Below, piece by piece: positions 1-8,832 of a stretch of 64,000 nt of DNA. Below the pieces are notes generated by a model. The model saw only the letters and a program-made list of their open reading frames with translations, was not told the origin of the DNA and did not search any database. This DNA is from Spirosoma pollinicola (lineage in GTDB: Bacteria > Bacteroidota > Bacteroidia > Cytophagales > Spirosomataceae), in contig NZ_CP025096.1 of NCBI RefSeq assembly GCF_002831565.1, positions 6,749,014 to 6,813,013 on the forward strand, given 5' to 3'. Position numbers and translations under genes: made by a program. Each line of letters starts with the position of its first letter. Within the stretch, counting starts at the first letter, position 1.

Positions 1-1
1 C

Positions 2-526
2 TACATGAAATGGCTCGGCACGGGTGTTCCCAAAGGCGATAAGCCAAAAGGGGCGGGCCTGGCGAAACTGGATTTTCTGGACCGCGCAGCCGATCCGACC
101 AAAGGTAAGTTGCTGTATGCGGCCAAATGCCAGAGTTGCCACGGGGCGAAAGGGGAAGGCATTAAGGTGGCGGGTGACGCGCAGTACACCTACCCACCCC
201 TGTGGGGGCCGCACAGTTACAACGACGGAGCGGGCCTGTTCCGGCTATCCAGTTTTGCGGGATACGTTAAAAACAACATGCCGTTTGGAGCCAGTTACGA
301 AAGCCCGATGCTGACCGATGCTGAAGCCTGGGACCTGGCGGCCTTTGTCAACTCGATGCCCCGGCCCCACAAAGATCAACACAGAGACTGGCCGAAGATC
401 GAAGCCAAACCCGTCGATTTCCCCTTTGCGCCCTATGCAGACGCATTCAGCGAAAAACAGCACAAATTCGGGCCATATCAACCCATTGCCGACGCAAAGA
501 AAGCGGCTGACCCGCAAGCAAAATGA
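2..526 (+). CDS. c-type cytochrome, thiosulfate dehydrogenase (TsdA)-like, 5' end outside window
   Basis: C-terminal part of a periplasmic cytochrome c; the frame is already open at the first bases, so the true start lies upstream. A heme motif C-Q-S-C-H lies at about residues 42-46 of the visible part. The segment before it (KWLGTGVPKG) and those after it (NNMPFGASY with a candidate Met ligand, then AAFVNSMPRP) are typical of the second heme domain of di-heme TsdA-type cytochromes. Family knowledge: these enzymes oxidise thiosulfate to tetrathionate or carry electrons for sulfur oxidation. The sulfite dehydrogenase genes downstream fit that role. The N-terminal heme domain cannot be checked here. 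A SoxX-like mono-heme cytochrome is the main alternative. Confidence 0.8.
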   Translation, partial: YMKWLGTGVPKGDKPKGAGLAKLDFLDRAADPTKGKLLYAAKCQSCHGAKGEGIKVAGDAQYTYPPLWGPHSYNDGAGLFRLSSFAGYVKNNMPFGASYESPMLTDAEAWDLAAFVNSMPRPHKDQHRDWPKIEAKPVDFPFAPYADAFSEKQHKFGPYQPIADAKKAADPQAK

Positions 527-552
527 CTAAATTCAATCTCAACCCAGTTCGT

Positions 553-1017
553 ATGAAAACGCTCAAAACAATCACTATGCTGTTTGTCACCGCCCTGCTG
601 GGCGCAACCGTACCCGCCCTGGCGCAGACCAAAGACCCGTCAGTTTTCCATGGAGCTGAAGCCACCAAAGCCCATTATAAAGCGGCCTACCAGCTCGACA
701 GCGAAGAACCCGATAAAATTAAAGGCACCCTCCGCAACATCCAGAACGCCCTCGACGATCCCCGGCTCAAGGGTAAACTCGACCTCGAACTGGTCGTTCA
801 CGGCCCCGGCGTAGCCGCGTTCAGAAAAGACAGCGGTTATGAGGAGATGGTCAAAAAACTCCAGGACCGGGGCGTAACCCTGTCCATGTGCGAGAATACC
901 ATGCGCGAGCGTAAAATCAGCAAAGACGAACTGTTTCCGTTCCTGTCCTACGTGCCGAGCGGCAATGGCGAGTTGATTATCCGGGGGCAGGAAGGCTGGA
1001 CGATCATTCACCCATAA
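553..1017 (+). CDS. DsrE/DsrF-like family protein, exported
   Basis: A 154-residue protein from the ATG at 553. That start gives a clean signal peptide (MKTLKTITMLFVTALL, ending near ALAQ), whereas the ATG at 523 would put ten polar residues before it and overlap the preceding cytochrome gene. The body has the DsrE-like pattern: a strand with LVVHGPGVAAF, then a helix, then GVTLSMCENTM with the single conserved cysteine, and ELFPFLSYVPSGNGELI near the end. Family knowledge: DsrE-like proteins relay or bind sulfur through that cysteine. The gene follows the TsdA-like cytochrome by 26 bases, so it is probably in the same transcript and may handle a sulfur intermediate in the periplasm. The exact reaction is unknown. 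Confidence 0.8.
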   Translation: MKTLKTITMLFVTALLGATVPALAQTKDPSVFHGAEATKAHYKAAYQLDSEEPDKIKGTLRNIQNALDDPRLKGKLDLELVVHGPGVAAFRKDSGYEEMVKKLQDRGVTLSMCENTMRERKISKDELFPFLSYVPSGNGELIIRGQEGWTIIHP

Positions 1018-1062
1018 TCCAATCAACAAGACTTTCCACCGGAATTTCATCCATATTCGCTC

Positions 1063-2001
1063 ATGAAAATCAACCCAATTCTCGCTACGATAGTGCTCAT
1101 GGCCAGCCTCCTTACCGACAGTCAGGCGCAGCCAGCCCCTACTCCGAACCGTTTCGACCCACCCTGGAATACGCCCCCCACCGGTGGGGTATCCTTCACC
1201 GTACCGGGCGTCGATAATGTGCCCGACCTCTACGGCGACATCGTCAACCCGCAGTTGGTGGTGTTTATGGGCGGCAATCAGTTTATGGTACTGGACGATC
1301 TGCTGGCCGCTTTCAAAAAAGACTATCCCACCTACACCCGGATCTTTGTGGAGACGCTGCCGCCGGGTATTCTGGCCAAACAGATGGCCACCGGCTCGAT
1401 CGTCATCGGCAATATGCGGATCGACCACCAGCCCGATGTGTACCTGGGCGGCAAAAAGCGGGTGCAGGAAAACCGCGACCGGCTGGTGAGCATTCAGACC
1501 TACGCCCGGAATAAATTGGCGATTATGGTGCGAAAAGGCAATCCCAAAAAGATCACCGGACTGAAAGACCTGAGTCGGGCCGACGTGAGGATAAGCATGC
1601 CTAACCCCGCCTGGGAAGGCATCGGCGGACGCATCGAGGAGGCCTACATAAAGGCCGGGGGCGACGCGCTCAAATCGGCCATCATGCAAACGAAAGTAGC
1701 CGACCACAGCACATTTCTGACCCAGATTCACCATCGCCAAACACCCATGCGGGTGCTCTACGACGAGTCGGACGCGGGGCCAGTCTGGTTTACCGAAGCG
1801 TTTTATCAGCAGAAGCTGAAGAACCCCGTCGAGCTGATTGCCATTCCCGATATTGAAAACGTGGTGGCCGAATACCAGGGGGGCGCAGTCAAAACGGCCC
1901 CGCATCCCCAGGCTGCCACCGACTTTATGACCTTCCTGACCGGGCCAACCGCGCAGGCCATCTACAAAAAATATGGCTTTCAACCGCCCATTGCCCCCTG
2001 A
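1063..2001 (+). CDS. periplasmic substrate-binding protein (ModA-like fold)
   Basis: A 312-residue protein with an N-terminal signal peptide (ending near SQAQPAP). Residues from about 65 onward carry the type II periplasmic binding pattern: LVVFMGGNQFMVLDDLLAAF, then a metal- or anion-type site region with NKLAIMVRKGNPKKITGL, then DLSRADVRISMPNPAWEGIG, and a C-terminal ATDFMTFLTGPTAQAIYKKYGF typical of ModA/PstS-like proteins. No permease or ATPase gene lies beside it, so it is an orphan binding protein. It is about 45 bases after the DsrE-like gene and probably co-transcribed. An oxyanion such as a sulfur oxyanion is a plausible ligand, but this is inferred only from the neighbours. Confidence 0.75.
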   Translation: MKINPILATIVLMASLLTDSQAQPAPTPNRFDPPWNTPPTGGVSFTVPGVDNVPDLYGDIVNPQLVVFMGGNQFMVLDDLLAAFKKDYPTYTRIFVETLPPGILAKQMATGSIVIGNMRIDHQPDVYLGGKKRVQENRDRLVSIQTYARNKLAIMVRKGNPKKITGLKDLSRADVRISMPNPAWEGIGGRIEEAYIKAGGDALKSAIMQTKVADHSTFLTQIHHRQTPMRVLYDESDAGPVWFTEAFYQQKLKNPVELIAIPDIENVVAEYQGGAVKTAPHPQAATDFMTFLTGPTAQAIYKKYGFQPPIAP

Positions 2002-2076
2002 CCGGGCCTTCAACCCGGCCTAATTTACCTGCCTGCCACCCATCATCCGTTCACCAAGTCGACTTATCATCCAAAC

Positions 2077-2595
2077 ATGACCCCAACACCACTAAGAGCG
2101 GGACTACTGGCCGGAACTGTAGCGATTACGGTCAATACACTGGCCCTGAAACTGGCGCAACCCCTGGGTATTGTGGCGGAAAGTGGCGGTTTGCTCCGGC
2201 TCGGTAGTCGCTACGCCGGACCGATAGCCAATGGGCTGGGCATCACTTACGCCTGGGCGAAGGCCGGATTACCCGGCCCGGCTACGCTTCCGTTCTGGCT
2301 GGCGTTTCACTACGCGACCGGTTTTGGTATGGTGTGGCTCTTCGTCGCGGTCCTACACGCCCGGCTGCCCGGTAGCGGGCTGGTAAAGGGCAGTTTGTTT
2401 TCGTTGCTCCCCTGGCTCATCAACGGCCTGCTGGTCTTACCCGCACTCGGCCAGGGAGTAATCGGCTGGCGCGTACTCCCCCCATCCGGTATAGCCTACT
2501 TTGCGGTGGCTAACTGGCTTTTCGGGGCCGTCCTGGGTATCCTCTACGAAAAACAACAGCGCCCGAAGGAGCTCATTTCGCCGGTTGGTAGTTAG
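2077..2595 (+). CDS. small integral membrane protein, unknown function
   Basis: A 172-residue hydrophobic protein with about four predicted membrane segments: near residues 7-25, 72-92, 105-125 and 140-160. Small residues and glycines are common inside the segments, and the C-terminus is short and charged (YEKQQRPKE). I do not recognise a characterised family. It lies between the solute-binding protein and a lipoprotein gene, all on the same strand with gaps of 75 and 155 bases, so it may belong to the sulfur-related transcript. Its placement suggests an inner-membrane accessory role; nothing in the sequence shows a substrate. Confidence 0.65.
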   Translation: MTPTPLRAGLLAGTVAITVNTLALKLAQPLGIVAESGGLLRLGSRYAGPIANGLGITYAWAKAGLPGPATLPFWLAFHYATGFGMVWLFVAVLHARLPGSGLVKGSLFSLLPWLINGLLVLPALGQGVIGWRVLPPSGIAYFAVANWLFGAVLGILYEKQQRPKELISPVGS

Positions 2596-2750
2596 CCCGA
2601 TACCGCAACGAGACGGCACCTGCCCCTTTTAAATCCGCTTCCCGAGGATAGACGAATCGGGCAGACGATCTATCCCACGCAACCTTTTTCCAAACTATTC
2701 CGTAGTAGCTAAGTTAGCTCACAATTAACCCGTTAAGTAAAACCAATAGG

Positions 2751-3899
2751 ATGTTCAATAGACTACTGCTGATTGGAATACTGGCCCTGCTGGCCACCGC
2801 CTGCGCCGACCACCGCGAACCGGAAAATTTTGCCCCTACCGTGCGCATTGTTTCACCCGTGGCTAATGCCCGCGTCACGCGCGGGGACGGCCGACCCGGA
2901 GCCGGCAGCTTCAACGGCAGCGGCTTTGAGATTAATGTGGAAGTGGTCACCCGCGATTCGGTCAACGTCATTACCAACGAAAGCCTCAACATTCGCAACA
3001 CCGCCCTGCTGGGTAATGTCAACCCCAACATGCCGGGCCTGACGGTTCTCTTCGACACCGACCTGGTTAAACCCGACGGTGGTATCATCCCAAAAAATAC
3101 CAACCTGGCGGCCCTCTTCAACATCGCCGGCACCGACGACACGCCCGGCCCGGGGGTCACCATCTGGACCGGCTGGCACGTGCTCGAATCCATTCCGGTG
3201 GGCGTCGGTCAGTTTACCATTACCGTCTCGGTCCGGGACAAAGCGGGCAAAACGGGCACCGACAAAATCACCCTCTCCGTTGCCGAAGGCAATGGAATAG
3301 CCACCAGCGGGCAGGCCCTGACGCCCCCGCCCTCGGCGACCCTCAACACCACGGGTCCGGTTGACCCGGCGGGTCCGGTTGTCACCCTGCTGGCTCCCCG
3401 CGATCCGTCTAGTGTGTCCACTGGCCCCAAAACCTCGCCCACGCCACCCACCAATGCCTCGCTGTTTTTCATTCAGGTGTCCGCACTCGACATCAGCCGA
3501 GCGGGTATTGGGGTCAATGAAAATGGGGAGGGCCGCGACGACGCCACCCGGGGTACGATCGTCGACCCTACCCAGTCATCCAAAGGGCCCAACCGCTACG
3601 TAACGGGACTGAACGTGACCTTCGACGTGCCCCTGCTGCAACCCAACGGCAACATCATCGTGGCCGGGGGTAACTTAGCCCCTGTGTTCAACATTGCGGG
3701 CAGCGAACTCGACCCCACGGGCTACGTGCGGACGACCTTCGGCTGGGTGGTGGGCGGCTCGCTGCTGATGCCCGTGGGCAAAACATCGGTGACCATTACG
3801 GCCCGCGTGACCGACAATGCGGGGAAGACGGGGAGTGCTACCCGCGTGGTGCAGATCAGCCCGGTGGTGAACGGGCAGGCCCTGACCCCTAATTCATAA
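2751..3899 (+). CDS. lipoprotein with a duplicated beta-rich domain, unknown function
   Basis: A 382-residue predicted lipoprotein: signal peptide MFNRLLLIGILALL followed by the lipobox L-A-T-A-C. The mature part holds two copies of one domain, about residues 30-177 and 205-371. Both copies contain a matching strand pair (LTVLFDTDL...PDGGII and LNVTFDVPL...PNGNII), then LFNIAG or VFNIAG, then VRDKAGKTGT or VTDNAGKTGS. A Pro/Thr-rich linker with GQALTPP joins them, and GQALTPN recurs at the very C-terminus. The AGKTG ends resemble Ig-like or cadherin-like domains. Function is unknown. It precedes a beta-propeller lipoprotein, and both may sit on the cell surface. Confidence 0.7.
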   Translation: MFNRLLLIGILALLATACADHREPENFAPTVRIVSPVANARVTRGDGRPGAGSFNGSGFEINVEVVTRDSVNVITNESLNIRNTALLGNVNPNMPGLTVLFDTDLVKPDGGIIPKNTNLAALFNIAGTDDTPGPGVTIWTGWHVLESIPVGVGQFTITVSVRDKAGKTGTDKITLSVAEGNGIATSGQALTPPPSATLNTTGPVDPAGPVVTLLAPRDPSSVSTGPKTSPTPPTNASLFFIQVSALDISRAGIGVNENGEGRDDATRGTIVDPTQSSKGPNRYVTGLNVTFDVPLLQPNGNIIVAGGNLAPVFNIAGSELDPTGYVRTTFGWVVGGSLLMPVGKTSVTITARVTDNAGKTGSATRVVQISPVVNGQALTPNS

Positions 3900-3907
3900 T
3901 GAACTGA

Positions 3908-3969
3908 TTGATCCATCACAGCACCACATGGGTTACCAACCCAAGGCGTTCGGTGTTGTGATGGATTAA
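3908..3969. terminator. long branched inverted repeat between two lipoprotein genes
   Basis: Outer arms 3911-3925 (ATCCATCACAGCACC) and 3952-3966 (GGTGTTGTGATGGAT) pair over 15 positions with one G-T wobble, and pairing extends a few bases further. A second stem, GGGTT/AACCC (3930-3934 with 3938-3942), sits inside the loop, so the RNA could fold into a double stem. It starts 9 bases after the stop codon of the upstream gene. No strong T-run follows, so it may be a transcript-stabilising or processing element instead of a simple terminator. Confidence 0.5.
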
Positions 3970-4018
3970 CCGCGCTGAATCAGCCATATACAGCAATCAC
4001 ACTCAACGAAAACAGATC

Positions 4019-5473
4019 ATGAAAATTCCAGTACTACTAATGGCGGTTGGCCTGAGCGTATTGACCGCCTGCCAGGATCACATGCTGACACCGGTCACCA
4101 CGCCGGATGCGGGTCCGGTGGGCGTGACGGGCCAGGACCGGGTCTACACCGCCGACCAGAGTTCCAACACAGTATCGGTGTTTGATCCCTCGACTGACAA
4201 ACTCCTGGGGGTCATTCGCTTTGGCATCGCCCGCCCCAACGACTTTAGCCCACTCTACGACCGGGAGGCCAACGTGCACGGCCTGGGCATCTCTCCGGAT
4301 AACCGCACCTTAGGCGTCGTTTCTACGCTGACGAACTCGGTCAGTTTTGTGGATTTGACGACCAACAAAATCAAGGGGAAAGTGTACGTGGGCCGCAACC
4401 CGCACGAGGGTTTTTTCACGCCCGACGGTAAGCAGTTCTGGCTAACGGTGCGGGGGGAGGACTACGTGTCCGTTATCGACGTGGAGAAGTTGCAGGAGGT
4501 TCGACGCATCGAGACGGCCAAAGGGCCGGGCATGGTCGTGTTCCGGCCCGACGGTAAGGTGGCTTTCGTCAACCACTCGTTCACCGCCGAACTGGACGTA
4601 GTCGACACCAAAACTTACCAGGTTATCAAACGTATTCCAACCGTAACGCCCTTTTCGCCCAATATCGCGGCCACCTTCGACGGGCAGCAGGTTTGGTTCA
4701 CCCACAAGGATGAGGGCAAAGTAAGCGTGGTGAATGCCCAGACCTACGAAACCGAAGGCGTCATCGACACCGGACCGGGCACCAACCACGTCAACTTCGC
4801 GGGGGCGGAGGGCGGCTCGCGCTACAGCGGCAGTGCCGCCGGGGCGTTTGCCTACGTGACGGTGGGCGGGGAAAACGTGGTGAAAGTCTACAGCCGCAGC
4901 CGTCAGTTGGTGGCCACGATTCCGGTCGGCCCGAATCCCCACGGGATATGGCCCTCGGGCGACGGCAGTAAACTGTACGTAGGGCTGGAGAACGGCGACG
5001 CGGTTGATGTCATTGATACGAAGACCAACACCAAAATTCGGCAGATACCGGGCGGGCAGGCCCCGCAGGCACTGGTGTATGCCGTCCGGGCGATACCCGA
5101 CGGATCGACCGGGCTAGCCAATCTGGAGGCTTTCGTACCAACCACACCGGTAAACGTGCGGCTGACGCCCAACGGGACGCCACCCGTTCCGGGCGTCGGG
5201 GGCGGGGCTACCGTGCGCACCATCGGGGGGATCGACGAGCTGGTTCTGGCCCTCAAAAAGCTGACGCCCGACACAGCATACACGCTCTACCTGTCCGACC
5301 AGAAAAGCATGGCGGTCAACCCCGAAGCGGTGGTAGCGTTTAAAACGGATGACAAAGGCGCGGTGGAAATCAATGCGTACTACCAGATTAAACTGCGACT
5401 GGCGGGGCGGTTCTTGGTGGTGCTGCAGGGCGATAAAAATCCGGCCGGTGCCGTGGTTCTGAGTACGCCCTGA
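4019..5473 (+). CDS. YncE-like beta-propeller lipoprotein
   Basis: A 484-residue predicted lipoprotein (signal MKIPVLLMAVGLSV, lipobox L-T-A-C at Cys 19). Residues about 35-370 form a seven-blade-type YVTN/YncE propeller, seen in the repeated pattern of a valine-rich strand, D-x-x-T-x-K/Y and a following I-x-V-G-x-x-P-H/N: SNTVSVFDPSTDKLLGVI, GRNPHEGFFTPDG, YVSVIDVEK, TIPVGPNPHGIWPSGDG. A C-terminal domain of about 120 residues follows and is not recognised. Family knowledge: such proteins often bind ligands or partner proteins outside the membrane. It ends the rightward block before the LysR gene. A role as electron-transfer or sulfur-binding partner is only an inference. Confidence 0.8.
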   Translation: MKIPVLLMAVGLSVLTACQDHMLTPVTTPDAGPVGVTGQDRVYTADQSSNTVSVFDPSTDKLLGVIRFGIARPNDFSPLYDREANVHGLGISPDNRTLGVVSTLTNSVSFVDLTTNKIKGKVYVGRNPHEGFFTPDGKQFWLTVRGEDYVSVIDVEKLQEVRRIETAKGPGMVVFRPDGKVAFVNHSFTAELDVVDTKTYQVIKRIPTVTPFSPNIAATFDGQQVWFTHKDEGKVSVVNAQTYETEGVIDTGPGTNHVNFAGAEGGSRYSGSAAGAFAYVTVGGENVVKVYSRSRQLVATIPVGPNPHGIWPSGDGSKLYVGLENGDAVDVIDTKTNTKIRQIPGGQAPQALVYAVRAIPDGSTGLANLEAFVPTTPVNVRLTPNGTPPVPGVGGGATVRTIGGIDELVLALKKLTPDTAYTLYLSDQKSMAVNPEAVVAFKTDDKGAVEINAYYQIKLRLAGRFLVVLQGDKNPAGAVVLSTP

Positions 5474-5566
5474 TGGTTATTGAAAAGGTGAGTTAACCCC
5501 GACACTTTAAAACACCTTCTTCCCGGTTTGGCTAATCCATTTTTAGCCGTTCACTCCTATCGTTCT

Positions 5567-6463
5567 ATGCTCGATTTTCGCCTGAATGTCTTTTACACGG
5601 TGGCCAAACGGCTCAGTTTCACCAAAGCAGCCGCCGACCTATTCGTGACCCAGCCCGCCATTACCAAACACATTCAGGAACTCGAAAGCCAGTTTGGCAC
5701 GGCCCTTTTCGACCGGCGGGGTAACCAGGTTAGTCTTACTAGGGCCGGTCAGGTGCTGTTTCGCCACGCTGAAGGAATCATTGCGATTTACCAGCAGGCC
5801 GAATTCGACATGAATACACTCAAGGGCCGGGTAGGCGGACAGCTGCGGCTGGGGGCCAGTTCGACCATTGCCCAGTACGTCATTCCGGCGGTACTGGCCC
5901 GCTTTCAGGAGCACACGCCCGAGGTGAAGCTATCCCTGCTCAGCGGCAACACCGAACAGATCGAACAGGCCCTGCTGGGCAACGACATCGATCTGGGCTT
6001 AGTGGAAGGCCGCACCCACCACAGCGATGTTCGCTATACGCCCTTTGTCAAAGACGAACTGGTACTGGTTTGCCGGGACGACCACCCGTTGGCCGGGCGG
6101 GATGAGCTGACGCTGGATGAGTTGAAAACCATTCCGCTGGTGCTGCGCGAACGCGGTTCTGGCTCACTCGAAGTAGTCGAACACGCCCTGCGAAAGGCGG
6201 GGCTGCGCCTGACCGACCTCACCGTCGGTATGCAGCTGGGCAGCACCGAAGGAATCAAATCGTATCTGGGCAGTTCAAAGAGCATGGCCTTTGTGTCCAT
6301 TTTTGCGGTGCAGGATGAACTCAAATCGGGTGCGTTGCGAGTGCTGGATGTGGCCGGTTTAGCGATACAGCGCGATTTTTACGCCATTCAGTTGCAAGGG
6401 GTAAGCGAGGGGCTGGCCGATACGTTTATGCGCTTTACGAGGCATCACTATAACCGAAAGTAA
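5567..6463 (+). CDS. LysR family transcriptional regulator (YeiE/CysB-like)
   Basis: A 298-residue LysR regulator. The ATG at 5567 begins MLDFRLNVFYTVAKRLSFTK, the standard LysR start; the longer frame from 5528 would need a TTG and adds residues not seen in the family. The winged HTH is in the first 60 residues (AAADLFVTQPAITKHIQEL). The effector domain follows (GQLRLGASSTIAQYVIPAVL, then DLGLVEG). It directly precedes a YeiH-family exporter and sulfite dehydrogenase genes. Family knowledge: in enteric bacteria the LysR protein YeiE is encoded beside yeiH and responds to sulfite. I infer that this protein senses sulfite or a related anion and controls the next three genes. Confidence 0.9.
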   Translation: MLDFRLNVFYTVAKRLSFTKAAADLFVTQPAITKHIQELESQFGTALFDRRGNQVSLTRAGQVLFRHAEGIIAIYQQAEFDMNTLKGRVGGQLRLGASSTIAQYVIPAVLARFQEHTPEVKLSLLSGNTEQIEQALLGNDIDLGLVEGRTHHSDVRYTPFVKDELVLVCRDDHPLAGRDELTLDELKTIPLVLRERGSGSLEVVEHALRKAGLRLTDLTVGMQLGSTEGIKSYLGSSKSMAFVSIFAVQDELKSGALRVLDVAGLAIQRDFYAIQLQGVSEGLADTFMRFTRHHYNRK

Positions 6464-6483
6464 TCACCTATGAGCAGGGATGA

Positions 6484-6515
6484 TTGGCCCCGCACCCAGC
6501 GGCCGGGTACCTTTG
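6484..6515 (+). promoter_or_regulatory. Bacteroidetes-type promoter for the yeiH-sulfite dehydrogenase genes
   Basis: A -7 element TACCTTTG (6508-6515) fits the TAnnTTTG consensus of the Bacteroidetes primary sigma factor. A TTG at 6484-6486 lies 21 bases upstream, as expected for the -33 element. The predicted RNA start falls about 15-20 bases before the ATG at 6539. This puts the exporter and dehydrogenase genes under their own promoter just after the LysR gene. Confidence 0.5.
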
Positions 6516-6538
6516 ATCCATCAATAAAGTAACCGGTT

Positions 6539-7522
6539 ATGAATCCGACAACAACGCCCCGCACTCCTTTCCTCAAGCATATTGACACCCTGCGTTCGCA
6601 TACCTTCACCACCCGCGAACTCATTTTTGGGACCGCGCTGGTGCTTTGCCTGACTCCGATTATGTCGTCCCCACTGGCCTTGTTGCTGGGATTGCTGATG
6701 GCGCAGTTTGTCGGCCATCCATTCCTACACCTTAATCATAAGGCCACGCACTGGCTGTTACAGGCATCGGTGGTCGGGCTGGGCTTCGGCATGAACGTAC
6801 ATAGTGCAGTGCAGGCGGGGAAAGAAGGCGTACTGTTTACGGTCGTGTCCATCGCCGGGACGCTGACGGTGGGTATTCTGTTGGGTAAATGGCTGAAGAT
6901 CGACCGGGTAACGGCCCACCTCATTGCAGCTGGTACGGCCATCTGCGGAGGGAGCGCCATTGCCGCCCTTTCGCCCGTGATGAAGGCCGAAGAAAAGCAA
7001 CTGTCCGTCTCCCTCGGTACCATTTTTATCCTGAACTCCGTCGCGCTGATCGTCTTTCCGCTCATTGGCCAATGGCTGCACCTGACTCCATCGCAGTTTG
7101 GGTTGTGGTGCGCGCTGGCCATTCACGATACCAGCTCGGTGGTGGGCGCGGCCGCTAAGTTTGGCCCCGAGGCCCTGCAATTGGCCACCACTGTGAAACT
7201 GGCCCGTGCCCTCTGGATCATTCCGGTTGCTCTCGGCACGGCGGCTCTGTTTCGGACGGGAAACGGTAAAATCAGCATTCCCTATTTCATTGGCCTGTTT
7301 ATCCTGGCCATGATCGCTCACACGTATCTACCCGCTATTGAGCCACTTGCCGGGATACTGGTCAAACTGGCACACATTGGCCTGACGCTGACGCTGTTTC
7401 TGATTGGGGCCGGGCTATCGGGTAAGGTTATCCGCGCGGTGGGCTGGAAACCCATGGTGCAGGGCGTCGTTTTATGGATACTGATCTCTACAGTATCGCT
7501 CTATGCTATCCTGCACGTATAG
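6539..7522 (+). CDS. yeiH: YeiH family (UPF0324) putative sulfate/sulfite exporter
   Basis: A 327-residue inner-membrane protein with about nine or ten hydrophobic segments. It has the YeiH-family landmarks: WLLQASVVGLGFGMN near residue 77, AAGTAICGGSAIAALSPV near 131-148, then AIHDTSSVVGAAAKFG, and a C-terminal LTLFLIGAGLSGKV. Length is usual for the family. Family knowledge: YeiH-type proteins are thought to export sulfate or sulfite. The gene is followed by a sulfite dehydrogenase, so it may remove sulfate formed or sulfite accumulated in the cytoplasm. Control by the adjacent LysR gene is likely. Confidence 0.88.
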   Translation: MNPTTTPRTPFLKHIDTLRSHTFTTRELIFGTALVLCLTPIMSSPLALLLGLLMAQFVGHPFLHLNHKATHWLLQASVVGLGFGMNVHSAVQAGKEGVLFTVVSIAGTLTVGILLGKWLKIDRVTAHLIAAGTAICGGSAIAALSPVMKAEEKQLSVSLGTIFILNSVALIVFPLIGQWLHLTPSQFGLWCALAIHDTSSVVGAAAKFGPEALQLATTVKLARALWIIPVALGTAALFRTGNGKISIPYFIGLFILAMIAHTYLPAIEPLAGILVKLAHIGLTLTLFLIGAGLSGKVIRAVGWKPMVQGVVLWILISTVSLYAILHV

Positions 7523-7567
7523 TTCAATTAACTAAACAAAATCACCTTTACTGACATTTTTGATCCC

Positions 7568-8803
7568 ATGAAAAACGACGCAGCCAATTTCTTCGACCGG
7601 CGGGGTTTCCTGAAAGCCGGTTCGCTCACGACCCTGACCGCCCTGCTGGGCACCAACATCGTCTTTGCCGACCGGCTCCCTAAACAGTACCTGCCGGTAG
7701 CGTTTGACATTGACCCATTGGCGACTAAAAACAAGAACTTAGTCGTGCTGAACGACAAGCCCTGGAACGTGGAAACCCCGGCTTACCTGCTCGACGATGC
7801 CGTGACACCCGCCGACAAGATGTTTATCCGCAACAACGGCCTGATTCCTGAAAACATCGACGTAGCCAACTGGATACTGACCATCAACGGCGAATCGGTA
7901 AATGCCCCAAAAACATACACCCTTAATGACCTTAAAACCAAATTCAAGCCCTACACCTACCAACTGGTGGTCGAGTGTGGCGGCAATGGCCGGGCGGGTT
8001 TCTTCCCCAAAACGGCGGGTAATCAGTGGGCTGAAGGCGGGGTAAGCTGCGCCGAATGGACCGGTATCCGGCTCAAAGATTTGCTGGCCGATGTCGGTTT
8101 GAAAGACAACGCCGTGTATATCGGCTACTACGGTAAAGACCTGCACCTAAGCCGCGACCCGAAACAGCCGGTCATCTCGCGGGGTGTTCCCATCGCCAAA
8201 GCCCTCGAAGACGAAACGATCATTGCCTGGGCCATGAACGGGGAGGCTATTCCGCTGGTCCATGGCTACCCGCTAAGGCTGGTCATTGGCGGCTGGCCCG
8301 CGTCGGTGTCGGGGAAGTGGCTGCACACGATTGCCATTCGCGATAAAGTCCACGACGGGGCCAAAATGACGGGTAAAAGTTACCGCATCCCTATTCATCC
8401 GGTGGTGCCGGGTGTCGATCCGCCGGAGGGCGACTTCAAAATCATCGAGTCGATGCCGGTGAAGTCAGTCATTACCTCGCCTAAAACGGGGCTGGAACTG
8501 CCAATAGGCCAAACACTATCGTTACGCGGTCATGCCTGGGCGGGCGACCGCACGGTGAAGGACCTACACGTCTCAATCGATTTTGGTCAGACCTGGCAGA
8601 AAGCGGACTTGAAAGCCCCAAAAAACCGGCTGGCCTGGCAACACTGGACCGCCGAGGTACAAATGCCCATTCAGGGGTATTACGAGGTCTGGGCGCGGGC
8701 CACCGACGAGGTGGGCGTGGCGCAGCCGATGGTGATGCCCCAATGGAACCCCGAAGGCTACATCAACAATGCCTGTCACCGGATTGCCGTGAAGGTTGTT
8801 TAG
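7568..8803 (+). CDS. sorA: sulfite dehydrogenase/oxidase, molybdopterin subunit (SorA-like)
   Basis: A 411-residue molybdoenzyme of the sulfite oxidase family. The N-terminus carries a twin-arginine signal (DRRGFLKAGSL), so the folded enzyme is exported to the periplasm. The molybdenum-ligand cysteine is in VVECGGNGRAGFFP (Cys 137). The moco-binding domain continues through SCAEWTGIRLKDLL, VHGYPLRLVIGGWP and KWLHTIAIRDK. A C-terminal Ig-like dimerisation domain follows (LRGHAWAGDRTVKDLHVSID, then WNPEGYINNACHRI). Known reaction: sulfite to sulfate, with electrons passed to a c-type cytochrome. The next gene encodes that kind of cytochrome, 29 bases downstream. Confidence 0.93.
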   Translation: MKNDAANFFDRRGFLKAGSLTTLTALLGTNIVFADRLPKQYLPVAFDIDPLATKNKNLVVLNDKPWNVETPAYLLDDAVTPADKMFIRNNGLIPENIDVANWILTINGESVNAPKTYTLNDLKTKFKPYTYQLVVECGGNGRAGFFPKTAGNQWAEGGVSCAEWTGIRLKDLLADVGLKDNAVYIGYYGKDLHLSRDPKQPVISRGVPIAKALEDETIIAWAMNGEAIPLVHGYPLRLVIGGWPASVSGKWLHTIAIRDKVHDGAKMTGKSYRIPIHPVVPGVDPPEGDFKIIESMPVKSVITSPKTGLELPIGQTLSLRGHAWAGDRTVKDLHVSIDFGQTWQKADLKAPKNRLAWQHWTAEVQMPIQGYYEVWARATDEVGVAQPMVMPQWNPEGYINNACHRIAVKVV

Positions 8804-8832
8804 GAAAGAACAGAACGAACAGGAACAAAAAA

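Noticed and set aside
640..2013. 457-codon open frame on the minus strand
   Set aside because: It lies opposite the DsrE-like and solute-binding genes, which have signal peptides and family motifs. Its own protein has no recognisable pattern; long antisense frames are common in G+C-rich coding DNA.
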